DNA of 64,000 nucleotides from Actinoplanes italicus (GTDB lineage: Bacteria > Actinomycetota > Actinomycetes > Mycobacteriales > Micromonosporaceae). Of this stretch, positions 15,289 to 24,373 are shown piece after piece. The notes beneath the pieces were generated by a model that was not told the origin of the DNA, ran no database searches, and saw nothing but the letters and a program-made list of their open reading frames with translations. How positions within the stretch are numbered: the first letter of the stretch is position 1; every line of letters begins with the position of its first letter. The translations under genes were made by a program, and so were the position numbers. The DNA is taken from positions 124,001 to 188,000 of the forward strand of contig NZ_PVMZ01000019.1 of NCBI RefSeq assembly GCF_003001815.1, written 5' to 3'.

Positions 15289-16809
15289 TCAGCGCAAGGC
15301 CAGGTCCATGGTCGCGTCGTAGGCGGCGGTGCGGCCCTTGCCGGCGCCCTTCGCGGCGTACATCGCCACGTCGGCGCGGCGCAGCAGCTCGACCGCGTCG
15401 GTGTCCGGCTGGTGAGCGGCCCAGCCGACGCTGCACCGTACCGGGAGCTCATGAGAACCGACCGTGACCGGCACTGCCAGGGCCGTGGCCAGTCGGTCGA
15501 GCACCGCCGCCGGATCGACGGCCGAGTCCGGGCCCAGGATCAGCGCGAACTCGTCCCCGCCCAGCCGGGCCACCATATCGTCGTCGCCCACGCTGGACAG
15601 CATCCGGTCACCGACCGCGATCAGCAGGGCGTCACCGACGTGATGGCCGAGCGTGTCGTTGACGCCCTTGAAGTCGTCGAGGTCGATCAGCACGACGGCG
15701 AACGGTTGCCCCGCGACCAATGAGGCGGAAAGGCGCCGTTCGAAGAATCGCCGGTTCGCCAGTCCGGTGAGGGAGTCGTGGTCAGCCTGGTGGGCGAGCT
15801 GCGCCTGCGCCTGCCGGACCTCCTCGAGGCTGGCGTCGAGCTCGCGCAACAGCCGGGCGTTGTCGTAGAACGCCAGGATCTGCCGGCCCACCACGATCGC
15901 GGTCAGGGACACGGCGACCACGACCACCGTCGCCGAGCTACCGCGGGTGTGCAGCAGCAGCCCGTCGGTCGCGGCGACCGCCAGGTATGGCGCCAGGCTG
16001 AACGGCCGGCGTGGCCCGCGTTCCGTGAGGGGCCGCCCGATGAGTGAACGCTCACGTTCGATGGCAAGGCTGAAGAGGAAGAACGTGAGCGGCACACTGA
16101 CACCGATCGCGTTCAGGTCGGGCCGCGTGGCGAAGCGCGGCAACAGCCCGCCGACCAGCGACGACACCACGACGCAGACGCCGAGGAAGTACATGGTCCG
16201 CCGGTCGACACCGCGGGCGCCGGCGATGGCAAGCTTGCTGAACGCCAGCGCCGCGGCGCACGCGAACAGCATCAGCCCGAGCACCGGTCCGGGCGCGCCG
16301 ACCGCTGAGACCAGCTGGTCGTAGTTGCGGAAGTACAGGAACCAGCCGAACAGCCCGACCGACAAGATCACGACGGCGGCGTCCAGCCCGAACCGGACGA
16401 TCGCGGTGCCCCGGATCGAGTCGCGTGCAGGCAGCCGGATCAACGCCCACAGCACGGTGACGATGGCGATGCCGAACAGGGTGTTGGCCGGTCCGGCCAG
16501 CGTGACCGTCTGGGCACGCGACAGTGTGTCCCAGGCCGTGACCATTGTGGCCAGCACGATCACGACCTGGGCGATCGCCAGGTGCAGCCAGAACCGGCGG
16601 CCCTCCGGCGAGACGCCAGGATCACGCCGCAGCCGGGCCAGCTGGGCCTGGTTGATGACGATGACCAGCGGCGCGAACACCCAGCCGATCCAGCCCGGGC
16701 CCCAGGGCGCGGGGGCGTTGGCCGCGAACCAGAGAACGCTGAGCAGCGCCAGCACGCCCGAGACGGCGGGCGGCACGGCGAAGCCGGCGCGCGTGAGGGT
16801 TCCCTGCAC
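15289..16809 (-). CDS. Membrane diguanylate cyclase (multi-TM sensor + GGDEF)
   Basis: The product is 506 residues. The first roughly 310 residues contain about eight to nine hydrophobic helices, a MASE-like integral membrane sensor of unrecognised family. A short coiled region (LLRELDASLEEVRQAQAQLAHQ) links to a C-terminal GGDEF domain (about 335-500) that should make cyclic di-GMP from GTP. The signature RLGGDEFALIL is intact and HDSLTGLANRRFF marks the domain start. The RxxD product-inhibition site just before GGDEF is absent (SVGDDDMVAR). No EAL domain is present. The GTG start at 16809 has only a weak ribosome site, so the exact N-terminus is uncertain. Confidence 0.9.
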   Translation of the reverse strand: MQGTLTRAGFAVPPAVSGVLALLSVLWFAANAPAPWGPGWIGWVFAPLVIVINQAQLARLRRDPGVSPEGRRFWLHLAIAQVVIVLATMVTAWDTLSRAQTVTLAGPANTLFGIAIVTVLWALIRLPARDSIRGTAIVRFGLDAAVVILSVGLFGWFLYFRNYDQLVSAVGAPGPVLGLMLFACAAALAFSKLAIAGARGVDRRTMYFLGVCVVVSSLVGGLLPRFATRPDLNAIGVSVPLTFFLFSLAIERERSLIGRPLTERGPRRPFSLAPYLAVAATDGLLLHTRGSSATVVVVAVSLTAIVVGRQILAFYDNARLLRELDASLEEVRQAQAQLAHQADHDSLTGLANRRFFERRLSASLVAGQPFAVVLIDLDDFKGVNDTLGHHVGDALLIAVGDRMLSSVGDDDMVARLGGDEFALILGPDSAVDPAAVLDRLATALAVPVTVGSHELPVRCSVGWAAHQPDTDAVELLRRADVAMYAAKGAGKGRTAAYDATMDLALR

Positions 16810-16951
16810 GGGCCCCTGATCGGCAGCGGACCCGCCGAGCTGAGATGAGGCAACCGGCCCGCGGAGCTGAACTCGGGTGGCGAGATGGCCGAGCGGGGAG
16901 CAGGAAGCGGGACTGCCGAGCTGGATTCAGCTGGCGTCAGGCTCGAGCTGG

Positions 16952-17063
16952 GTTCAGGTGGAGGCAGGGCCAGGCAGCTTCGGGTGGAGGCAGGGCCAGG
17001 TGGCTTCGGGTGGCGGCAGGGCCAGGTGGCTTCGGGTGGCGGGAGGGTCAGGTGGGATCAGGT
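16952..17063. repeat. 26-bp tandem repeat
   Basis: About four copies of a 26-bp unit related to CTTCGGGTGGAGGCAGGGCC begin near 16952, 16978, 17004 and 17030. The period is not a multiple of three and the array is at the 3' end of the sensor gene, reaching its last codons. Confidence 0.7.
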
Positions 17064-17885
17064 GGTGCTGTCGCGGGCGACGATGTGCGCAGGGGGCGCC
17101 TGGTAGACCGCGGGCGGCTCGCCGGCCATCGCGTCGAGCATGGCTTTCGCCGCGATCTCACCGATCCGGACCACGTCGTGGCTGATCGCCGACAGGGCCG
17201 GCACGGCGAGCTGGCACAGGCCGGAGTCGTCCCACGCCACCACCGAGACGTCACCCGGCACGGCCAGGTCGTGCTCGCGCAGCGTGTCGAGAACGGCCAG
17301 GGCCATCACGTCGTTGTCGCAGACGATCGCGGTCGGTTTGCCGGCGAGCAGTTCGACGGTCGCGGCGCGGCCCGACTCGTACGAATAATCGCCCTCGGCC
17401 TGAATCAGCGAGACCCCGAGTGTCTCCGCCTCCGCCTGAGCGCCGTCGCGGCGCAGCCGGGTGTGCACGAACGACAGCGGGCCGCTGAGCTGCCCGACCA
17501 CCCGGTGACCGCGGTCGGCGAGGAACCGGATCGCCTCCCGCGCGTAGTCGGTGTCGTCGGTCCACACCGTCGGCAGCCCGAAAGCGGTCGACGGGGCGCC
17601 GAGCACCACGGCCGGCAGTTCCAGCCGCTTAACCAGCTCCACCCGGTCGTCGTCGGGCGACAGGTCGACCAGGATGACACCGCTCACGCGCTTGTGCTCG
17701 GCCCACCGCTCGTACGACTCGTTCTCGGCCTCCCGGTCGGTGACCACCTTGACCAGCACCGACACGCCGGTCGGGGTGAGCACGCGCTCCAGCCCCTCGA
17801 TGAATTCGTGATAGAACGGCTCCTCGCCGAGCACCCGTGAGGCCCGCGCCAGAACCAGGCCGACCCGCCGCTGCGCCTCTGCCAC
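17058..17885 (-). CDS. HTH-less LacI/GalR-type sugar-sensor protein
   Basis: The product is 275 residues and consists of only a LacI-type periplasmic-binding fold (RVGLVLARASRVLGEEPF onwards). The DNA-binding helix-turn-helix and hinge are missing. A GTG at 17909 is possible, but GGAGG lies 5 nt before the GTG at 17885, which decides the start. Typical LacI segments are SGVILVDLSPD, TAIVCDNDVMALAVLDTL and VSVVAWDDSG. It follows the ROK gene by 36 nt on the same strand. It is a paralogue of the partial gene at 1-602, and ROK plus sensor appears to be a two-gene unit. I infer it modulates the ROK protein by binding a sugar; direct DNA binding looks unlikely. Confidence 0.85.
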   Translation of the reverse strand: MAEAQRRVGLVLARASRVLGEEPFYHEFIEGLERVLTPTGVSVLVKVVTDREAENESYERWAEHKRVSGVILVDLSPDDDRVELVKRLELPAVVLGAPSTAFGLPTVWTDDTDYAREAIRFLADRGHRVVGQLSGPLSFVHTRLRRDGAQAEAETLGVSLIQAEGDYSYESGRAATVELLAGKPTAIVCDNDVMALAVLDTLREHDLAVPGDVSVVAWDDSGLCQLAVPALSAISHDVVRIGEIAAKAMLDAMAGEPPAVYQAPPAHIVARDSTT

Positions 17886-17921
17886 CGATTCCTCCGTACT
17901 CAATGTCACCGTCCGTAAAGA

Positions 17922-19109
17922 CTAGTGGGCGCTCGTGGTGTGCCCCGGCGCGATGGCCGCCTGCACCATGAGGGCCGCCGCGCCGATGCTCGCGGCGTCT
18001 CGAGGCTGGGCGGACAGCTCGACGGCGATCGGGTGGCGGTTGCGGGCGTGCGCGGTCCGCGCGAGGTGGGAGCGCAGCCGGCGGGCGTAGATCGAGCCGG
18101 CGCTCGCGACGGCCGGGCCGGTCAGGACGAGCCGGCCCAGGTCGAGCAGGTTGACCATCGACGCCACGGCGACGGCCAGATGCGTGGCCGCCCGGTCGAT
18201 CAGGGCGAACGCCTGCGGGTCACCGCTGACGGCGGCACGGGCGATGACGTCGTACGCCGACGACACGCTCCCGTCCAGCGTCAGTCGCCCGGCCAGTTCC
18301 GGATCCTGGCGGGCGTCCTCGACCACGGCCGCCATCGAGGCGTACCGCTCCACGCAGCCCTGATTGCCGCACGGGCAGGGCCGGCCGTCATAGCGGATGG
18401 ACAGGTGGCCCAGCTCGCCGGCGTCGAAGCTCGCGCCCCGGAACAGCGCGCCGCTGAACACCAGGCCCGCGCCGATCCCGGTGGACAGGTAGACGCTGCC
18501 GAACGCCTGCTCCCGCGACACCCGGCGGCTCCAGAACTCGCCGAGGGCAGCGGCCGCCGCGTCGTTCTCCACCAGCACCGGCATCCGCAGCCGGTCGGCG
18601 AGCTCGGCCCGGACCGCCGCCAGGTCGGGCCCCGCCGACTCGAATCCGGGCCGGGCGGTCGGCGCCACGATGGCCAGGCCCTCGATCCGGTTGACCGGCA
18701 GGTCGAGCCCGTCGGTGAAGTCCGCGAACCGGGCCACGAGCCGTCCGGCCAGGTCACCACCGTTCTCCCCGGTGGCCAGCGGCACCACCTCTCGGCCCAC
18801 CACACCACCGGTCAGGTCGACGGCCACGCACGTCAGCGTCTCGGCACCGAGATGAAAACCCATACCGAAGCGGCTGTACGGGTTGATCGACAGCAGGATG
18901 CGGGGCTTGCCACGTGTCGAGTCCGCGGAACCGGTCTCGTGGATCACGCCGTCGTCGATGAGAACCCGCACGATGTTGGAGATCGACGGCTGGGTCAGAC
19001 CGGTCACCTCGGCCAGCTCCACCCGGCTGATCGACCTGGCCGAACGGATCACATCCACGACCAGGGCGCGGCTGCCGGGCCCGGCAGCGGGGGTTTCTCG
19101 ACGTGCCAT
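17922..19109 (-). CDS. ROK-family transcriptional regulator (second copy)
   Basis: The product is 395 residues, starting MARRETPAAG like its paralogue at 599-1825. The winged helix-turn-helix has an identical recognition segment (GLTQPSISNIVR), so both proteins may recognise similar operators. The ROK domain keeps the full zinc motif CPCGNQGCVE, including the Glu that the first copy lacks. It lies 37 nt after the DUF1152 gene and 36 nt before the sensor gene, all on the minus strand. No copy of the TTAGATTA palindrome was seen near this operon, so its target is not evident here. Confidence 0.9.
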   Translation of the reverse strand: MARRETPAAGPGSRALVVDVIRSARSISRVELAEVTGLTQPSISNIVRVLIDDGVIHETGSADSTRGKPRILLSINPYSRFGMGFHLGAETLTCVAVDLTGGVVGREVVPLATGENGGDLAGRLVARFADFTDGLDLPVNRIEGLAIVAPTARPGFESAGPDLAAVRAELADRLRMPVLVENDAAAAALGEFWSRRVSREQAFGSVYLSTGIGAGLVFSGALFRGASFDAGELGHLSIRYDGRPCPCGNQGCVERYASMAAVVEDARQDPELAGRLTLDGSVSSAYDVIARAAVSGDPQAFALIDRAATHLAVAVASMVNLLDLGRLVLTGPAVASAGSIYARRLRSHLARTAHARNRHPIAVELSAQPRDAASIGAAALMVQAAIAPGHTTSAH

Positions 19110-19146
19110 GGGCGAAACCGTATCGTCCCCGCGCTCAGCCCGTCCT

Positions 19147-20142
19147 TCAGTGCGGGTAGACGCGCGGGACCCGGGTCTCGACCTCGTCGCGGAACTTCTC
19201 GATGCGGGTGATCACCTGGCTGCGGCCGACGGTCTGCTCGATCCGGTCCAGGTAGAGGCAGCGGGCGGCGAGCCGGTCCAGGTCGACCGTGAAGTAGACG
19301 GCCATCAGCGGGTTGACGAACAGGGCGCTGCCGCTGGTGCGCCGGGTGAACTGGACGTCACCGAACTCCCCGGCGATCGCGGCGGCGATCTGGCCGTTGA
19401 CGATGCTGGGCCGCTGCGGTGTGGCGGCCTGCGCGTCGGCGACCGCGTCCCGGTAGAGCCGCGCCTCCCGGCTGTCACGGGGAATCGACAGGGCGCCCAG
19501 GTAGCCGCCCTCCCGGTCGAGCGCGGCGAGGTTCTCCAGCACCTGCACGTGGTTGACGCCGTGGTACGCGTCGATGCCGAACCCGAGACATGTCACCAGC
19601 TTGATCGGCAGGTCGATCCCGGCGACCGCGCCGACGCTGGTCAGGTCCTCGACCGGTGTGCCGATCCCGTTCTCGTCGCCGCGCATCAGGATGTCGGTGC
19701 CGCCGTCGACCAGCACGATCGCGTCGATGCCGAGGCGCTCGATCAGGTGGCGGTAGGCCTCGCGCAGCGTCTGCACTCCGAGCGGCGGGAACGCGTACAC
19801 CGTCGAGGGAAGATCGTGCGCGGCCAGCCACTTCGCCAGCGTCCCCTCCGGGAAGTACCAGTCCGGCGTGGCGGTCGCGGGGGTCACCTCGACGACGTGC
19901 CGGTCCACCCACGACGACCGGTCGACGAGTTCGAGTTCGGAGAACGACAGATTCGCCAGGTGTACGTCCACGCCTTCCTGCCACAGCGCCAAAGCGAGCG
20001 GCAGACCGGCGTAGACGTCGAAGCCGCCGCCCGCACCGGCGATCAGCACCCGCCGGGCCGGCGCCAGCGCGGCGAACAGCGGGGGAGTGGCCAGCGAGAA
20101 CGACGGCGCATCAGAATCGGTCACTGCACCATGATCAGCCAT
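19147..20142 (-). CDS. DUF1152 family protein
   Basis: The product is 331 residues. The N-terminal RVLIAGAGGGFDVYAGLPLA resembles the nucleotide-binding loop of DUF1152 proteins (PF06626), and VLVDGGTDILMRGDENGIGTP is the other conserved block. The biochemical function of the family is not established. The ATG at 20142 overlaps the stop of the degraded gene upstream; a GTG at 20124 is an alternative start. It is probably cotranscribed with the ROK regulator and its sensor. Confidence 0.85.
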   Translation of the reverse strand: MADHGAVTDSDAPSFSLATPPLFAALAPARRVLIAGAGGGFDVYAGLPLALALWQEGVDVHLANLSFSELELVDRSSWVDRHVVEVTPATATPDWYFPEGTLAKWLAAHDLPSTVYAFPPLGVQTLREAYRHLIERLGIDAIVLVDGGTDILMRGDENGIGTPVEDLTSVGAVAGIDLPIKLVTCLGFGIDAYHGVNHVQVLENLAALDREGGYLGALSIPRDSREARLYRDAVADAQAATPQRPSIVNGQIAAAIAGEFGDVQFTRRTSGSALFVNPLMAVYFTVDLDRLAARCLYLDRIEQTVGRSQVITRIEKFRDEVETRVPRVYPH

Positions 20143-20540
20143 CGGCGAAGATCCCGGCCAGCCGGTGGCAGCGGACCGGATCCTCGGTCAGTCCGGCGCC
20201 GAGCCCCCACAGCCAGTAGTCGACGGTCCGGAACAGCACCCAGTCCCGACCGTGGTCGCGGACGAACACCGGGTCGACCGCGTGGCCGGATGCCGTCTCC
20301 AGCGCGGTCATCCGCTCGGCGACGACCGTGGCGGTGCTCGGCACGTCCACCGGGGTCGGCACCGCGAGCCGCCGCGACGACGACGGCGTTGGAGCCGTGC
20401 GCCGGTTCGCCGTCGACGGTCAGGTCCCAGCGTGCGCACTGTGACCGGACTAGGGCGGGCAATCCGTCCAGCCAGCCGGTGTCGTGCCTCCACCAGCGGG
20501 GGCTCGCTGCGAACGACGGTGGGACGGCGAAGTCGGCCAT
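20135..20540 (-). pseudogene. Internally deleted aminoglycoside-phosphotransferase-like gene
   Basis: From the ATG at 20540 one frame reads MADFAVPPSFAASPRWW and on to about 20370, resembling the N-terminus of APH-type kinases. A different frame (20362-20135) encodes a typical family C-terminus with RDWVLFRTVDYWLWGLGAGL and TEDPVRC. The middle third of the family, including the HGDxxxxN catalytic loop and the DxD metal site, is missing. Total coding length is about 130 residues against about 300 expected. A deletion with a frame change is the simplest reading. Confidence 0.7.
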
Positions 20541-20561
20541 CGGTGCACCATACTGGCGCCC

Positions 20562-21929
20562 GTGGGTATCGAGATCCATGTCTTTCAGGGCCGGATGTAC
20601 GCCACACGCGGCTGGGCCAGCACCGGTGTCGCCGTCGAGGACGGCGTCTCCGGTGAACGGCTCGGTGCGGTGATGCTCGCGCTGCACGCCCGTCCTTCGG
20701 TGGGCACCTCCCCGCGTGAGCGGTCGCCGTGGCAGGTGTTCTGCGAGGACGTCGTCGGCGTCACGATGCTGCGGTACGGGCCGGAGAAGCGGGTCCGTGC
20801 CTACCTCTCTGACGGTGTCTGGAATGTCGTGGCCGACAGCCATGACCCGGACGCCGAGATCCGCCGGGTGCCGGCCGCCGACGGTCCGGCCGCGCTGGGC
20901 GCCACGTTGCTCGGCTACGTGGAGTCGCTCGCTCCACGGTGGCCGATGGTCCGCCGGGTCATGATCTTCACGACGGCGACCGGCCGGCTGGTCGTGATGC
21001 CGAACATCGGCGCCTACACCGTCGGCCCGGCCCGTGTCGCCGATCCCGACGAGCGATCCCTGCTGCCGGTGGTGCGGGAGGCCTTCGCGGATGCCGACGC
21101 GGAACGGACCGGCGCGCCCGAGTACCGGCAATCGCTGGTCGCGGCGGGGGTCGACCCGCACTGGCTGCACGGCAACGCCGAGGTGACACTCGACGAGCTG
21201 TCCGACGGCACGGTCGAGATCAAGGGCGCCGGCTGCCGCCGTAACCGCTACGCGGGCAGGCAGGAGACGACAGGTCGCATCGACGGCCTCGCCGCGGTGT
21301 GCGCCGAGGTGGCACGGATGATTCCGGAACTACCGAACGAACACCTTCCCCCGGGTACGCCCACCGGCGCGCGTTTCGGGTTCAAGTGCTCCTGGCTGGC
21401 CGTCCGCGGTGGTACGACCGAGGAGGTCGCGGATGCCGTCGGGCTGGACGACCGGGTGGAGTCCGACTGGGACGAGGGCGTCGAGTCGGCGTACGACCGC
21501 AAGGTCTTCGTCTCTCCGCCGACAGGCGGCTGGGTTTTCGTCGTGGGGCAGTTGCTCGACCTCGGCGGCAGGTCGGTGGCGTGGCTGAGTGGCCGGCTCG
21601 GCACCGAGGTCCAGTACTTCGGCAGCTACCGGGTGTCGGACACGCACCAGTGGGCGTACGCGATCGGGGGTCGTCTCGTCCGCCGGATGTTCTACGACGG
21701 GTGCAGCGGCACGTTCGAGCAGGAGGGCCCGCTCACACCGGTCGAGGCCGAGCTGGACGTGCCCGCTGCGGTCTCCGACGACTGGTCCGGTGTCAGTGAG
21801 CGAGACGTCATGCGGGTCGCGGACGCCTGGAGCATCGATCCGAACACGCTCGACCTGGTCGAGTCGTCCGGCGGCAAGGGCCTGGTCGGCGCCGTCACCC
21901 GCTCCGATCCGCCCAGCCCAGCGCGCTGA
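20562..21929 (+). CDS. Hypothetical protein
   Basis: A 455-residue protein from the GTG at 20562 (VGIEIHVFQGRMYATRGW). No family was recognised. It has no signal peptide or clear membrane helix. The C-terminal half (about 265-420) contains repeated Trp/Phe-rich strands (GGWVFVVGQLLDLGG, VQYFGSYRVSDTHQWAYAI) and looks like a compact alpha/beta domain. The gene diverges from the degraded kinase 22 nt away and overlaps the following convergent gene by 35 nt at its 3' end. Confidence 0.75.
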   Translation: MGIEIHVFQGRMYATRGWASTGVAVEDGVSGERLGAVMLALHARPSVGTSPRERSPWQVFCEDVVGVTMLRYGPEKRVRAYLSDGVWNVVADSHDPDAEIRRVPAADGPAALGATLLGYVESLAPRWPMVRRVMIFTTATGRLVVMPNIGAYTVGPARVADPDERSLLPVVREAFADADAERTGAPEYRQSLVAAGVDPHWLHGNAEVTLDELSDGTVEIKGAGCRRNRYAGRQETTGRIDGLAAVCAEVARMIPELPNEHLPPGTPTGARFGFKCSWLAVRGGTTEEVADAVGLDDRVESDWDEGVESAYDRKVFVSPPTGGWVFVVGQLLDLGGRSVAWLSGRLGTEVQYFGSYRVSDTHQWAYAIGGRLVRRMFYDGCSGTFEQEGPLTPVEAELDVPAAVSDDWSGVSERDVMRVADAWSIDPNTLDLVESSGGKGLVGAVTRSDPPSPAR

Positions 21930-22572
21930 CGGCCGTACCGATCCGCTGCCACAGCTCCTTCAGCGCAGCCGGGTCCCTGGCGCCGGCGCTCTCGTGCATC
22001 CCGGCTTCCGGGAGCCCGAGCCGGGCGGACACGAACAGATCGTCGGGTAGTGGCCAGAAGAATTCGCCGGCCCGCATCCTGGTCGGCGTCGGAGTCGGTT
22101 CCTCCACGTGGATCGTGCCGTACGCCGGATCGAGTTCCTCGCACAGCTCCCGGCAGAGCGTGACCACCGACCGCCGCCGCTGCGCCGCTTCGGCACGCTC
22201 GTCGTCGTCCAGATATTCACCGGGGACGTCGCACAGGTCGGTCTCGAGAAGGATCTCTACCGGGCGTCCGCCCAGCTTGTCGCCCTTGCCGAAGCTCAGC
22301 ACGGCGGGTCCCAGCCCGTCGATGATCAGCCATGTCCGGTACGGGCGCAGGTCCTCCCGTGGCGCCGGCCAGTCGTCGACGGACACCAGCGCGAGATCGG
22401 TGACGTAGTCGAACGGGCCGGGATCGGTGGTACCTAGCCATGCCTCGCCGGTGAACCGGGCGCCCCGGGCGAGCAGCGCCGCGCCGACGAGGTCGAGGGA
22501 CTGTGCGTCGGTGTGCCGGTCGAGGAACAGGCCGATGACGAACAGGGAGCCCTCGGGCCGTGATCGTTCCAC
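21895..22572 (-). CDS. Hypothetical protein
   Basis: A 225-residue acidic protein starting MERSRPEGSLFVIGLFLDRH. No family was recognised and there is no signal or membrane segment. Sequence features are a VEEPTPTPTRMRAG segment and a C-terminal helix (ALKELWQRIGTAVSALGWAD). Its 3' end overlaps the convergent hypothetical gene by 35 nt. The coding character (third-position GC, acidic domains) supports a real gene. Confidence 0.7.
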   Translation of the reverse strand: MERSRPEGSLFVIGLFLDRHTDAQSLDLVGAALLARGARFTGEAWLGTTDPGPFDYVTDLALVSVDDWPAPREDLRPYRTWLIIDGLGPAVLSFGKGDKLGGRPVEILLETDLCDVPGEYLDDDERAEAAQRRRSVVTLCRELCEELDPAYGTIHVEEPTPTPTRMRAGEFFWPLPDDLFVSARLGLPEAGMHESAGARDPAALKELWQRIGTAVSALGWADRSG

Positions 22573-22630
22573 CGGAGGATCGTACGGGCATTGATAATCG
22601 GCGATGCAGCGTTATGCTCGGGCGACGTTT

Positions 22631-22644
22631 TGGGAGCGCTCCCG
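22631..22644. promoter_or_regulatory. CebR-type operator
   Basis: TGGGAGCGCTCCCG differs by one terminal base from the 14-bp palindrome TGGGAGCGCTCCCA bound by CebR, the cello-oligosaccharide repressor of Streptomyces. It lies 16 nt upstream of the start codon of the CE4-CE2 gene. Confidence 0.75.
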
Positions 22645-22659
22645 GTTCGGAGGAACGGT

Positions 22660-24357
22660 ATGAAGCGAACGTATCTGCACGGGTTCGTGGCCCTCGCCGT
22701 CCTCGCGGGACTCACCGCCGCGCCCACGGCGGCGCGGGCCGGTGGCCGGGACTGTGCCGGATACGTGGCATTGACCTTCGACGACGGGCCGACACCGGGG
22801 AACACCACCGCGCTGCTGGACGCGCTGCGCGCCGCCCGCGCCCGGGCCACCATGTTCAACACCGGTCAGAACGTCGAGGCCAACCCCGCGCTGGCCCGAG
22901 CGCAGGTCAGAGCCGGGATGTGGATCGGCAACCACAGCTGGGACCACCCGTTCATGACCCAGCTGACCGCCGAGCAGCAGGCCGACCAGATCGCCCGCAC
23001 CCAGGACGTCATCCGCCGGGCCACCGGTGTCGCCCCGGCGCTGTTCCGGCCGCCCTACCTCGACACGAACGACGCGCTGCGGGCCGTCGAGCGGCGCTAC
23101 CGGCTCACCGAGATCAACACCGACGCCGACTCGAAGGACTGGAACAACGCGACCGTCGAGGAGATCGTCGCGTCCGCCCGCGGCATGAAGGCCGGTGACG
23201 TCATCCTCATGCACGACTGGCCGCCAGCAACCGTCCAGGCCATCCCGCAGGTCGTCGCCGAACTCCGGGAACGCGGGCTCTGCACCGGCAAGATCTCCCC
23301 GGTGACCGGCCGGGCAGTGGCGCCGGGCGCGCCGGAGACCCGGCCGCTGGAGCGGGCGCACACCGCCGGACGGGTCGACGACCGGGCCGGCGCCGTGCGC
23401 TACACCTGGCCGGGCGTCTACTTCGAGGGCCGGTTCCGGGGCGGCAGTGTCGGGATCGTCCTCGACGACGCGGTCAACGACTACGAGATCCGGGTCGACG
23501 ACCGGGAGCCCGTCAACCTCGTGACACCGGGGCGGACCACCCATTGGATCACCGGGCTCGGCCGTGGTGAGCACACCGTGCGCGTCGCCAAACGTACCGA
23601 AAGCCCTTGGGCCGCCGGGCAGTTCGGTGGTTTCGTCGCCGGTGACGGCGGCCTGATCCTCGGAAAACCGGCCGCCCGGACCCGGCAGATCGAGTTCATC
23701 GGCGACTCGTGGACCGCCGGCTACGGCAACATGTCGACGAGCCGGGACTGCAGTGCGATCGGCGGTGTCGACCGCAACAGCAACGCCGACCGGACCTTCG
23801 GCGCGCTGACCGCCCGCGGGCTCGGCGCCGACTACCAGCTCAACGCCTGGTCGGGCCGGGGCATGGTGCGCAACTACAACGGCGGCGACGCCGGAACCGA
23901 CTACCGCACCTGGTACGACCGCACGCTACAGGCCGTCGACACCACCGCCCTGCCGCGCCCGGCCTCGTGGAAGCCGCAGGTCATCGTGATCGGCCTCGGC
24001 ATCAACGACTTCTCCACCGACCTACACGCCGGCGAGAAGTGGGCGACCATCGACGAACTGGCCGCCGACTACCGGTCCGCCTATGAGGGCTTCGTCGGCA
24101 AGCTGCGGGAGCGGTACGGCCCGGCAGCGCACCTGATCCTGACCTACCCGACCCTGTGGAACACCACGGCCATGGCCGACTCGATCGAGCAGGTCGTCGC
24201 CGGGCGTAACGCTGCCGGTGACACCCGGGTCCGGTCCCTGCACTACAGCAGTCAGCTCGACCAGCTCGGCTGCGACTGGCACCCGTCCCTCGACGACCAC
24301 ACCCTGCTCGCCGCCGAACTGACCACCGCCATCGAGGCCCTGCCGCTGCACTGGTGA
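22660..24357 (+). CDS. Secreted bimodular CE4 deacetylase - CE2 esterase
   Basis: The product is 565 residues. A signal peptide (to about residue 27) is followed by a CE4/NodB polysaccharide deacetylase (about 33-215) with TFDDGP (39-44), metal ligands in NHSWDH (His92, His96), RPPY and HDWPP. A linker and beta-sandwich (about 235-340) leads to an SGNH hydrolase with GDSWTAGYGN (Ser350), GLGINDF and DWH (Asp539-His541), the arrangement of CE2 acetyl-xylan/mannan esterases. Both modules should remove acetyl groups from plant polysaccharide. GGAGGAACGG precedes the ATG. The CebR-type box suggests induction during cellulose or hemicellulose use. Confidence 0.88.
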   Translation: MKRTYLHGFVALAVLAGLTAAPTAARAGGRDCAGYVALTFDDGPTPGNTTALLDALRAARARATMFNTGQNVEANPALARAQVRAGMWIGNHSWDHPFMTQLTAEQQADQIARTQDVIRRATGVAPALFRPPYLDTNDALRAVERRYRLTEINTDADSKDWNNATVEEIVASARGMKAGDVILMHDWPPATVQAIPQVVAELRERGLCTGKISPVTGRAVAPGAPETRPLERAHTAGRVDDRAGAVRYTWPGVYFEGRFRGGSVGIVLDDAVNDYEIRVDDREPVNLVTPGRTTHWITGLGRGEHTVRVAKRTESPWAAGQFGGFVAGDGGLILGKPAARTRQIEFIGDSWTAGYGNMSTSRDCSAIGGVDRNSNADRTFGALTARGLGADYQLNAWSGRGMVRNYNGGDAGTDYRTWYDRTLQAVDTTALPRPASWKPQVIVIGLGINDFSTDLHAGEKWATIDELAADYRSAYEGFVGKLRERYGPAAHLILTYPTLWNTTAMADSIEQVVAGRNAAGDTRVRSLHYSSQLDQLGCDWHPSLDDHTLLAAELTTAIEALPLHW

Positions 24358-24373
24358 CCCCGCGCTACGGCCT

